DNA of 64,000 nucleotides from JANQGG01 sp964642175 (GTDB lineage: Bacteria; Bacteroidota; Chlorobiia; Chlorobiales; Chloroherpetonaceae). The notes beneath the pieces are model-generated. The model had not been told where the DNA came from. It ran no database searches and saw nothing but the letters and a program-made list of their open reading frames with translations. A program made the position numbers and the translations under genes. The stretch spans positions 69,067 to 133,066 of the forward strand of contig CAZXOK010000008.1 in NCBI GenBank assembly GCA_964642175.1. The letters run 5' to 3'. Shown here one piece after another: positions 46,434 to 54,224 of this stretch (its first letter is position 1; every line of letters begins with the position of its first letter).

Positions 46434-48473
46434 TTAGCTTTCAGCCATTTTGTGGCTAAAGCGAAGAATGATGAACTCAGCGGGCCTGACAACGGCCATG
46501 CCGATTTCAACAATCATTCGACCTTCCAGGATATCCAGTGCGGTCATGGTCTTACCCAACCCCACGGCCACGTAAAACGCATGTTCGGGTTTAGCGCCCT
46601 GCAATGCGCCCTGGCGCCATAATGTGGTCAGGTAGTTCTCGAGCATACCCTGGACTTTAACCCAGGTATTGGCGTCGTTGGCTTCGAAGACAAATGGCTC
46701 TGTAGCTTTCTTACTGGATTCTTCAACCATGTTAAAAAAGCGCCTGACACTTACATATCGCCATTCGTTATCGTTACCAGCCAGGGTTCTTGCGCCCCAA
46801 ACCAGCGTTCCTTTTCCGGTAAATGTGCGAATAGCATTAATGGATTTGCCAGCCACGGCATCTACATTCAGATTTTCCTGTTCTTCAGCCGTGATTTGCT
46901 CTGAAGGCCCGATAATTGAGTTGATACTCTCATTGGCGGGTGCTTTCCAGACGCCTCTGGCATTATCTACCCTGGCATAAATTCCGGCCACGGAGGCACT
47001 TGGCGGCAGTTTGGAGAGTTTGCGTTTTACTGAATTAACCATATTGCCCACAATGGTATGAGTCGAGTACAATGCATTCTGAGATAAGGATTTGAATGTT
47101 CTTGCTGCCTGGAGCATACTCTGGTAAAAGGCATCCAATCCTTTAAAGATGGCATCCAGATCGGCCATGGCAGCCAGGGCTGAACTTCGTTTCTGCGCAT
47201 TTGTACCTGTATCACCATAGTTTGTTGGCAATTTTGTTATATCAGCAATAGCATTTACACCGAGCCATGAATTGGCGTCGGCTTCGGGGAAATCCTCGTA
47301 ATTTGTTGTGTAATCTTTTGGCGCGGTTAGTATCGCAGCTACATCATCATTAATCTCAAACGCTACCAAATCAGTGACATATTTCCGAAGCCCATTATTT
47401 GGATCCACAGCAAGTGAGTCCAGGGTTTTTACCAGATCGGTATTAACCAGACTGGTTGGCGTGCCTGACTTCTTCCATTCCGGAAACTTATCGACAATAT
47501 CACGCACCAGTGCTACTGCAGCTGTAAATGCTGCAGGGCTGGCTGCAGGCGTTGCTTTTAAAAGCGCGTTACGCAAGCTGATATAGCGATCGTTTAAGGT
47601 TTTAAATGAAGACGTCGTTAAAGACGCATAATCAGCTTCAAGGGTAGCAACATCAGTTGCTGCCAGTTCTGCATTCGTGACCAACGCATTAAGCGAACTA
47701 TCGGTAGTAAGATTAACCAGATTTATGGCCGAATCACCGGAATCAACCACTGCTCCGCTATGATTCAACAATCCAAAATCAATGGTTTTCGAATATGAAT
47801 TGATCAACCAAGGGGTATAAGCAGCGGCATATTTGAGATTACTGATACCAATTTTATCGCGCAAGGCATTGACAGACGATTGCCAATCCGAGCTGGTGTT
47901 TTCTTTCAGATCCAAAACAGACACCCGATCCTGAAGTTTAGCACACTGGGCTATAGCTGCTTGCTGAAGTGGATAAAACTGCGAGTCGGAGAGATTGACC
48001 GCATCGGGAAATAAAATAATGGTTGGTTCATCATATTTTTCAAGCGCTGTAACCCCTTTAGTGAGATCATCCGAACTGGAAATAACTCCATTAGTAAAGC
48101 TTGTGCCATCATAGGATTTCACAGAAACGATGTAACAATCCCCACCACCATTATCAAAAAACATGCGCATGGCATCGTAGAGGTAAAACACCTTGGTTTG
48201 GTAAGTTACCTCACTAACGGCATAGTTGTTGGCTTCATCAAGCTTGATTTTAATATCACCCGGTTTCAGGGGATATGCGTAACCGTAGTATTCTTCAAAC
48301 TCAACCAGTGATGAAATTCGTGTGGGTACCAGGTTAAGGCTTTCCCCGTTTTTTTCAGCCTTTTCGGTATAACCTATAAATGCAGGAATTGCCGTTTCAA
48401 CCTGAGCTACGGAAGGTGGCAGTTTGGGAATTTCTTCCACATAAACGCCCGGAGTTTTGTAAGTGCTTGCCAT
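46434..48473 (-). CDS. eCIS contractile sheath protein with extra inserted domain
   Basis: A 679-residue sheath protein. The N-terminal TYKTPGVYVEEIPKLPPSVA and the C-terminal block (VSVRRFFNMVEESSKKATEPF, in part, then AEFIILRFSHKMAES) are diagnostic of sheath subunits and carry the contacts that link subunits during contraction. The first half runs to about residue 228 and the C-terminal half resumes at about 485. The 250 or so residues between them are Ala/Thr/Ser-rich and helical and are not part of the minimal sheath fold, so they should sit on the outer surface. Only one sheath gene is present. Confidence 0.95.
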   Translation of the reverse strand: MASTYKTPGVYVEEIPKLPPSVAQVETAIPAFIGYTEKAEKNGESLNLVPTRISSLVEFEEYYGYAYPLKPGDIKIKLDEANNYAVSEVTYQTKVFYLYDAMRMFFDNGGGDCYIVSVKSYDGTSFTNGVISSSDDLTKGVTALEKYDEPTIILFPDAVNLSDSQFYPLQQAAIAQCAKLQDRVSVLDLKENTSSDWQSSVNALRDKIGISNLKYAAAYTPWLINSYSKTIDFGLLNHSGAVVDSGDSAINLVNLTTDSSLNALVTNAELAATDVATLEADYASLTTSSFKTLNDRYISLRNALLKATPAASPAAFTAAVALVRDIVDKFPEWKKSGTPTSLVNTDLVKTLDSLAVDPNNGLRKYVTDLVAFEINDDVAAILTAPKDYTTNYEDFPEADANSWLGVNAIADITKLPTNYGDTGTNAQKRSSALAAMADLDAIFKGLDAFYQSMLQAARTFKSLSQNALYSTHTIVGNMVNSVKRKLSKLPPSASVAGIYARVDNARGVWKAPANESINSIIGPSEQITAEEQENLNVDAVAGKSINAIRTFTGKGTLVWGARTLAGNDNEWRYVSVRRFFNMVEESSKKATEPFVFEANDANTWVKVQGMLENYLTTLWRQGALQGAKPEHAFYVAVGLGKTMTALDILEGRMIVEIGMAVVRPAEFIILRFSHKMAES

Positions 48474-48511
48474 GATCGGTATAAGGGTTTAGGATTTAAG
48501 AAAAACACTTT

Positions 48512-49723
48512 TCAATAATTCAAATGGATATGCACATAATAGTCGCTGTTTTGTTTGGTTAATATCCCGCTTCTGAACGGTTCAGGTTTAGAAGCTTTCG
48601 GTAAATCGGTATTAGAGGTATCGGCCAGTTCGAGTTGAAAATTGTTTTGATTTTCCTGCTCGGTGAGTAACAGGGGCTCATTAGACACAAAATAGTCTTT
48701 TCTGGACGGGGCATTGACCGGGTCGGATGAATAGGCCGTAAATGGATGCACGGCCGGATTAGACCCGCTAACCTTGATATTTTCAACGTTTAACTTTGGT
48801 GTATGATATGTCCAATAGGCTCTGCGATTGGCAAACCGTATGGTGGTGCTGAGTTCTTGAACCTTGCCATTGATATCCAACAATCCATAGTCTGAGCCAT
48901 TTGGTTCAGAGAAGAATATTTCCAGTACGCCTAACTTGGTTGTATTGATCATAGTGGTACTTGCATACACCATAAAGCTTTCACCACTGATTTCAACGCG
49001 GTATTTTCCTTCACCAAGCCCGGATAGACTAACCTGAACCTCATCACTTGATTCTCCAGAACCTAGATCTATGACGTGTTCATCAAGAACAAGCTGATCA
49101 AAATCACTGCTGAGTGTATTGTACCCATATACTTTAATGGTAAAAATCTGCCGGGCCGAGCTAAGTTTGAACAGTGCTGAGCCGAAGATCACCCGGATCA
49201 AATCCTGGGTGGTTGAGTACCTGAAAGCACCTTTTTGTACCCAGAATGTAGGGTCTGTTGGCGCATTACCCGTGGATTCTTTCTTGCATTCATAGGCTTC
49301 ATCACTTGGGCCTGTAACCATATCACCTGGCAGATACGTTTTTGCTCCTTCGTATGAAGCTAACGGGCTGCTGAGATAAGCCTTATTCTGGTAGAGATTT
49401 TCTGCACGATTTGAAAAATAAAATCGATGGGTACGGAACCGGGACAACTCAAACGAACTGATGGTCATAAAATCCGATGTAAGCAAATCCAAATAAAAGA
49501 CCAGTTTTTGATCCAGGGGTAACGGTTTAAACGGAGTTTGGTCGTCATTAACTTTTACTATAACCAGTAACTGATGGCCCTCCATTTTCCATAGCAAGCT
49601 GCTATTTGCTAATAACGCCCTGGTGCTCTCTGAGGGCACTAAACGAATATCCGGGCATTTGCCACTGGCATAGTACTCGTGCTCGAGCTCAACAGACATT
49701 AATATTTTGTAGGCCGACTTCAT
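48512..49723 (-). CDS. eCIS-associated protein with carbohydrate-binding-like module
   Basis: A 403-residue protein that I cannot place in a named family. Residues about 126-165 look like a CBM5/12 chitin-binding-type module: an aromatic and GD start (KTYLPGDMV), a central AYECKKES and a closing PTDPTFWVQKG. The flanking sequence is beta-rich and includes a WTYHTPKLNVENIKVSGSNP stretch. It lies between the cap gene (20 bp) and the sheath gene (38 bp), so it may be a second cap, a decoration or an adhesive protein. AlgoCIS has a cap adaptor, but equating the two is a guess. No signal peptide is seen. Confidence 0.6.
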   Translation of the reverse strand: MKSAYKILMSVELEHEYYASGKCPDIRLVPSESTRALLANSSLLWKMEGHQLLVIVKVNDDQTPFKPLPLDQKLVFYLDLLTSDFMTISSFELSRFRTHRFYFSNRAENLYQNKAYLSSPLASYEGAKTYLPGDMVTGPSDEAYECKKESTGNAPTDPTFWVQKGAFRYSTTQDLIRVIFGSALFKLSSARQIFTIKVYGYNTLSSDFDQLVLDEHVIDLGSGESSDEVQVSLSGLGEGKYRVEISGESFMVYASTTMINTTKLGVLEIFFSEPNGSDYGLLDINGKVQELSTTIRFANRRAYWTYHTPKLNVENIKVSGSNPAVHPFTAYSSDPVNAPSRKDYFVSNEPLLLTEQENQNNFQLELADTSNTDLPKASKPEPFRSGILTKQNSDYYVHIHLNY

Positions 49724-49743
49724 AGTCTTCTACAAGGTTGGGG

Positions 49744-50316
49744 TTAGTCGTTAATTTCAATCGTCTTAATTACGCCACTTTCACTAACTACAGCTTTTTC
49801 ATCAATGGTGATTTGTCTGACTTTATAAAGCACCGAAGGCAGATACTTTCCTCCCAGAGAACTCCATAAATGATTGACCTGCTCAAAATTCATGGTATAC
49901 ATATCTACCATGAGTTTTTTGATCCTGGGATCCAGATTTGGATGGCTTAAGGAGGTAAAAGAATTCTGATGTTGGAAAAATTGAATAATATGGCCCAGCC
50001 ATATCAGGGAATCATCGTATTTGTCTTTGTAAATTGAAAACAGAACATAGAGATTTACAAATAACGGTGGGTTTTTGTAATAGGTTTTTAGCTCGTCTTT
50101 GGTAAAATTCTCATGCTGCTTGCTTACCCGGTCTTCTTCAATATTGACCAACGATAAAATGGCCTTCTCTTTTAATGAATTGTTACCAGAACCGGAGTCA
50201 TCAAATGCCTGAGATACGTTACCTAATTTCAGACGTGAATCGGTAAGCGGGGTTAATTTTTGGTTGAGGTATTTGTTGACTTCAACCGATAAAAAATTAA
50301 GGGTTTCATAGATCAT
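49744..50316 (-). CDS. eCIS DUF4255 tail-terminator/cap protein (Afp16-like)
   Basis: A 190-residue DUF4255 (Pvc16 N-terminal) protein that caps the tube and sheath at the end distal to the baseplate. The start MIYETLNFLSVEVNKYL, the segment LSLVNIEEDRVSKQHEN and the PPLFVNLYVLFSIY strand are typical. The later FFQHQNSFTSLSHPNLDP fits too. It is the first gene of the eCIS transcript. The ATG at 50314-50316 agrees with the family start. Confidence 0.93.
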   Translation of the reverse strand: MIYETLNFLSVEVNKYLNQKLTPLTDSRLKLGNVSQAFDDSGSGNNSLKEKAILSLVNIEEDRVSKQHENFTKDELKTYYKNPPLFVNLYVLFSIYKDKYDDSLIWLGHIIQFFQHQNSFTSLSHPNLDPRIKKLMVDMYTMNFEQVNHLWSSLGGKYLPSVLYKVRQITIDEKAVVSESGVIKTIEIND

Positions 50317-50378
50317 CGGGCTGAAACTTAAGTTCGGGTGAAAAACTTATATTTTTAAATGACCTATCGGGCTTAGGA

Positions 50379-50410
50379 TCAATATAGAATGGGTTGTTTC
50401 TAATTTCCAA
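50379..50410 (-). promoter_or_regulatory. Candidate eCIS promoter
   Basis: Read on the minus strand, a TTG (50410-50408) is followed after 21 bases by TATATTGA (50386-50379), which matches the Bacteroidota pattern TTG-N(19-21)-TAnnTTTG at five of the six specified -7 positions in a loose alignment. It lies 63 bp before the first eCIS start codon. The evidence is positional and weak. Confidence 0.35.
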
Positions 50411-50518
50411 AACTTTTTAAAGGATTTCAATGAGGGTGATAAATTTACCCCTGAGCAGATTTATCTGTTATTTTCTGCATAAAGATCTAAAATAAACATC
50501 TCCTAACGTGCATATGTG

Positions 50519-50549
50519 TTGCGGTTAAGCCAAGATGTTACTATCTTTG
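50519..50549 (+). promoter_or_regulatory. Bacteroidota-type promoter for the alpha/beta hydrolase
   Basis: TTG (50519-50521), a 20-base spacer and TATCTTTG (50542-50549) match the TTG/TAnnTTTG housekeeping promoter of Bacteroidota exactly. The ATG of the hydrolase lies 36 bases downstream. It is the clearest promoter in the window and the best sequence clue to the phylum. Confidence 0.75.
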
Positions 50550-50585
50550 CGAGATTAAAAAACTTCAAGGCACGTTTTTTTACTC

Positions 50586-51404
50586 ATGCTTCATTACACC
50601 ATTTATAAACACAGTCCCGAGGCTGAATGGGTTACTTTTATCCATGGGGCAGGTGGCAGCAGTTCAATCTGGTTTCGTCAGGTTCGCGATTTCAGTAAGC
50701 ATTTTAATGTTCTCCTGATTGATCTTCGCGGTCACGGCAAGTCGAAAAACAAGATATACCAAAAACTGAAGCGCTATACATTTGATGTTATTTCTGATGA
50801 AGTTATCGAGGTGATCAACCATTTAAAAATTGCTCAAACACATTTCATTGGTATCAGCCTGGGTACGATCATTATAAGGGATATATCAGAACGCTACCCT
50901 GAAAAAGTCAGAAGTCTGATTATGGGTGGAGCTGTCATGAAAATGAATGTCCGCGGACAGGTTTTGATGTATACGGGTGCATTGCTTAAATCTGTCATTC
51001 CTTATTTACTGCTCTATAAGCTCTTTGCGTTTATCATCATGCCAAAAGACTCACACAAAGAGAGCCGAAATTTATTTATTGCCGAAGCTAAAAAATTGTG
51101 CCAAAAAGAGTTCAAGCGGTGGTTTACGCTGATCTCAGAAGTCAACCCGCTTCTGAAACTCTTCAGAATAACCGATCATGGTATTCCTACTTTATACATT
51201 ATGGGCAGTGAAGACCATATGTTTTTACCCTCAATTACGCAACTGGTCAAAACCCATAAAGCCTCAGAACTTTTTGTTGTACGCAATTGCGGTCATGTAG
51301 TCAATATTGAACAACCCAACATTTTCAATAAGGAAGTGATCAACTACCTGAAACGGATAGAAGAAAGCAAACAAGCTGAAGTGGCAAATGTCTCTTTCAG
51401 TTAA
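50586..51404 (+). CDS. Alpha/beta hydrolase
   Basis: A 272-residue alpha/beta-hydrolase-fold enzyme. The oxyanion loop HGAGGSSS, the nucleophile elbow GISLGT (Ser in GxSxG), the acid in GSEDHM and the catalytic His in NCGHVVNIEQP are all present in order. A helical cap (about residues 130-195) lies between strands 6 and 7. The substrate is unknown; ester, lactone or epoxide hydrolysis are possible in this superfamily. It is transcribed away from the eCIS locus, with which it shares a 269-bp intergenic region. Confidence 0.88.
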   Translation: MLHYTIYKHSPEAEWVTFIHGAGGSSSIWFRQVRDFSKHFNVLLIDLRGHGKSKNKIYQKLKRYTFDVISDEVIEVINHLKIAQTHFIGISLGTIIIRDISERYPEKVRSLIMGGAVMKMNVRGQVLMYTGALLKSVIPYLLLYKLFAFIIMPKDSHKESRNLFIAEAKKLCQKEFKRWFTLISEVNPLLKLFRITDHGIPTLYIMGSEDHMFLPSITQLVKTHKASELFVVRNCGHVVNIEQPNIFNKEVINYLKRIEESKQAEVANVSFS

Positions 51405-51609
51405 GATCAACTGACTTTATATAATTACATCTGCACCCATATACTTTAAGAACAATATAACTTCAGTCAATCCGGGCTATGGTTATTGATACCAGCCAAT
51501 TCTTAAAGTCATAAATTTGAATTTTGCCCGCTTGAAAATCCTCAATTAACCTTTCAGGAAAATCTCTTAAGGTTTTGATTTTATCTAACCCATAAATCCT
51601 TGCAAGAAT

Positions 51610-52239
51610 ATGAAACATGAGTGGCGGAAGGCTGAAAAAAGTATTTACCTCCCTAAACCAAAACCAGAGCTCATCTCTGTACCTGTTTTTTGTTTTTTTA
51701 CAATCAGTGGCAAAGGCAACCCCAATGATGCCGCTTTTTCAAATTACATCGAAACACTTTATGCGCTTTCTTATGCTGTTAGAATGAGTCCAAAAAAAGG
51801 GCTGGCGCCGGAAGGATATTTCGAATACACTGTTTACCCATTGGAAGGTGTCTGGGATTTATCGGAAGAAGCTAAAGAAACTTACAGCGGTACGCTGAAT
51901 AAAGATGATCTTGTCTTTACACTGATGATCCGTCAACCTGACTTTGTGGATGAGGCTTACGCAATGAAAATTCTGGATCATACCCGGAAAACCAAGCCAA
52001 ACGAGCTATTGGATCAGATCAAATTTGAACATATCGCAGAGGGCCAGTGCATTCAAATGATGCATGTTGGCCCATACGATAACGAAACTGCCAGTTTTGA
52101 TCGTATGGAAGTGTTTGCTCAAGAGCAACAGCTCGTGCGTGCCTCCAAAAAGCACCGGGAAATCTATATCTCTGATCCGCGAAAAGTGGCCCCGGATAAA
52201 TTAAAAACCGTGCTTAGGTTTAAGGTCACTGTGGCTTAA
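51610..52239 (+). CDS. GyrI-like domain protein (YdeI/Lin2189-type)
   Basis: A 209-residue single-domain protein of the GyrI-like superfamily. Features are a conserved FFTISGKGNPNDAAFSNYI (in part), the strand FEYTVYPLEGVWDL, FTLMIRQPDFV, and the late QMMHVGPYDNETASFDRM, where MHVGPYD is the family signature. Family members bind or hydrolyse small hydrophobic ligands. It belongs to a different branch from the 161-residue GyrI-like gene at 8.5 kb. It may be monocistronic; a 205-bp gap precedes it, with no clear promoter. Confidence 0.82.
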   Translation: MKHEWRKAEKSIYLPKPKPELISVPVFCFFTISGKGNPNDAAFSNYIETLYALSYAVRMSPKKGLAPEGYFEYTVYPLEGVWDLSEEAKETYSGTLNKDDLVFTLMIRQPDFVDEAYAMKILDHTRKTKPNELLDQIKFEHIAEGQCIQMMHVGPYDNETASFDRMEVFAQEQQLVRASKKHREIYISDPRKVAPDKLKTVLRFKVTVA

Positions 52240-52296
52240 GGGTTTATTTTAGCTTTTTCAGGCTTGTATTTTGTTGAAATACAACTGAATCTAAGC

Positions 52297-53439
52297 CTAG
52301 GATATCCCAATCCATTTTTGTTCTGAACTGGATTGATGAACCCCGTCCATCACGTTCTGGCAAGCCAGGCCATCGGCAAATGTTGCCAGCTTTGGCACAG
52401 CCGGTGTCTGAGTTTTTATGTGCTGAACCAATTCATGGGCCAGGTACAAAAAGCCATGACCAAATAAACCCTGAGATGCCAGGGGCCCATTCTGGATCTT
52501 CTCCCAAATAGCAGCTTGAGTTGCGCTTAAGGACAAGCTGATCTCTTCAAAAGCACTTTCTGAACTTGTAGTACTTCTACCGCCAGCGGCTTTTTGCCGG
52601 TCTGCATGCCACAATCTTCCGTCGCCACTGATGCGTAAAGCACCCTCACTGCCATATACTTCCAGTGAAAATGAAGTGTAAGGGGCAACCGTTGATCCGC
52701 TTAAAATGGCAAGCTTTTGCGGGGCTTTCGATTCACCGTTGAATCGCATACTTACTTCAAACTCATCATCCACGCTAACCGTCTTAAGCTCGCCTTCCAG
52801 GGTAGGTCGATCCTGGATCTGGGTACTCAAATTAGCCGATACCGAGCCGCACTGCCCGATCAGGTAATGAAACAGGTCTATAAAATGTGATCCGATGGCA
52901 CCCAGTGCGCCTCCGCCATAACTTTTTTGGCTCCACCAATCGAACCGGCGTTCAGGACTGGATCGGCTGGCAAACATTCCCGTGGCTTTTGCGCCATAGA
53001 CACGACCAAGTTTTCCTGCTTCAATCCAACGTTTCATTTCACCCACGGCCGGATGAAACCGCAGTTGATGATCCAGGCCCGAGATCAGGTCTTTATGATG
53101 AAGGCTTGCTTGCAGCATATCCTCACCTTGCCGGGCATCCATAGCAAAAGGTTTTTCACACAGAACATGCTCACCCGATTCCAGGGCCTTTATGGCCATG
53201 TCGGCATGATAAACCGGAGGTGTTGTAATCACGATTAAATCCACATCGCAACTCAAAATATCCTGCCAATCCGTGAATTGGTAAGGAATATTAAATTCCG
53301 TGGCAAAACGCTCCCGCCGGCGATCGGTAGGGCTGGCTACTGCAAAAAGTTCAGCATCTTCAAGACTTTGAAAAGCCGGTGCCTGTGTGGCCCGTGCAAA
53401 TCCACTTCCGATAAATCCAATTTTAACTTTGTTTGGCAT
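52297..53439 (-). CDS. Gfo/Idh/MocA family oxidoreductase
   Basis: A 380-residue NAD(P)-dependent sugar or cyclitol dehydrogenase-like protein. The Rossmann start KIGFIGSGFARATQAPAF binds the cofactor. The catalytic Lys lies in CEKPFAMDA, and a His of the active site in GAIGSHFIDLFHYLIG. The C-terminal half is the family's mixed beta sheet. The substrate cannot be told. It has no sugar-pathway neighbours and converges with the GyrI-like gene 57 bp away. Confidence 0.9.
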   Translation of the reverse strand: MPNKVKIGFIGSGFARATQAPAFQSLEDAELFAVASPTDRRRERFATEFNIPYQFTDWQDILSCDVDLIVITTPPVYHADMAIKALESGEHVLCEKPFAMDARQGEDMLQASLHHKDLISGLDHQLRFHPAVGEMKRWIEAGKLGRVYGAKATGMFASRSSPERRFDWWSQKSYGGGALGAIGSHFIDLFHYLIGQCGSVSANLSTQIQDRPTLEGELKTVSVDDEFEVSMRFNGESKAPQKLAILSGSTVAPYTSFSLEVYGSEGALRISGDGRLWHADRQKAAGGRSTTSSESAFEEISLSLSATQAAIWEKIQNGPLASQGLFGHGFLYLAHELVQHIKTQTPAVPKLATFADGLACQNVMDGVHQSSSEQKWIGIS

Positions 53440-53715
53440 GCTTATAATTATTGAATAGCTTCAATTTTATCTTTATAAATATCGATCAATTTATACGATT
53501 GATTTAATGCTATGACTTCTTCACATGATACACATCCACAGAAAGATATTGCTTTTGAATTTGTATCATGGATAAGTGCACTATTTAAATTGAATTTTTA
53601 ATAAACCAAGATTTGTAGTATTTATTACCATAATGTTCTTTTTAAAATTGAAAAGGCCATTTCATCCAACCCACAACTAATATCTTTAATTAATCCCTAA
53701 TAAAATGAGGAAAAC
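53440..53715. other. 276-bp AT-rich intergenic region
   Basis: No gene, clear promoter or terminator is visible. It separates the divergent oxidoreductase and small secreted-protein genes and contains a short imperfect palindrome near 53484 (ATCAAT...ATTGAT). Confidence 0.4.
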
Positions 53716-54146
53716 ATGAATAAGAAAAAATTCAACTCAAGCTGTTTCCAATTATTCCTATTTTTGATGCTTCTGTTTTCAACTTTCACTACCCCCAATG
53801 CGAATGCTCAGGTCAAAGAGCTCAGTCAGGAAACAAAAAAAAATGGATAAAAAACTGCGCTTTACGACACGACTATATGAATAAATTGATTTTTACAGCA
53901 ACGCACACAAACAACACCTATTCTTGGGTTGCCAATGATCGTAAGGCTTATGTATCAATATTTGAAGGTTTTGTTCTTGATGACGAACCAAAGATGAAAA
54001 CTCGTAGGAATAAGATACTGAAAATGATTGCTAACTCACCCGGAGGGAACTCTGTAATTATATCATCAAAGCTCTCACATGAAGTGGATAAATTAATGGG
54101 AGAAATTAGTAATAAAGCAAAATCATTTGGTATAAAATGCAAATAG
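53716..54146 (+). pseudogene. Small secreted protein interrupted by a frameshift at an A9 run
   Basis: The first frame (53716-53850) encodes a signal peptide, MNKKKFNSS then FLMLLFSTF and a likely cleavage site NANAQ, and stops after ETKKNG. A second frame continues without a stop through WIKNCALRHDY to MNKLIFTATHTNNTYSWVA and ends at 54146 (89 residues from its own ATG at 53877). The two join by a -1 shift in the run of nine A at 53835-53843, where A AAA AAA forms a slippery heptamer in the first frame. Either the gene has a true frameshift or sequencing error, or -1 programmed shifting makes a secreted product of about 143 residues. No family is recognised. Confidence 0.5.
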
Positions 54147-54166
54147 CTCAAATATCAAAGTAAAAT

Positions 54167-54199
54167 AAAAAACCACTGAGCCTTCACCCAGTGGTTTTT
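54167..54199. terminator. Bidirectional terminator between convergent genes
   Basis: A6-CCACTG (54167-54178) and CAGTGG-T5 (54189-54199) form an 11-bp stem with a 10-base loop. The A and T tracts on both sides serve both strands: it ends the small secreted gene on plus and hemN on minus. Confidence 0.88.
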
Positions 54200-54224
54200 C
54201 AATATAAGCAATATCAACTCAAGC

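Larger units (their letters stand above)
21324..50316 (-). other. Extracellular contractile injection system (eCIS) gene cluster
   Basis: Sixteen minus-strand genes, all in one direction, encode every core part of a contractile particle: cap (DUF4255), sheath, two tubes, LysM and gp25 baseplate adaptors, VgrG-like spike, PAAR tip, two large baseplate wedge proteins, tape measure and an AAA+ ATPase. They also encode a DUF4157 protein and a PKD-repeat fibre/cage candidate. Phage head genes and T6SS membrane-complex genes are absent. The order matches the Afp/PVC/AlgoCIS plan. Confidence 0.92.

Noticed and set aside
21324..50316. Prophage or T6SS interpretation of the contractile cluster
   Set aside because: No capsid, terminase, portal, integrase or lysis genes are present, and there is no TssB/C pair, TssJLM or ClpV. 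The DUF4255, DUF5908, LysM, DUF4157 and AAA+ set is eCIS-specific.
53843..53884. 13-codon frame beginning ATGGATAAAAAACTG
   Set aside because: Too short to be supported; it lies in the third frame at the frameshift and may be chance or a further shift.
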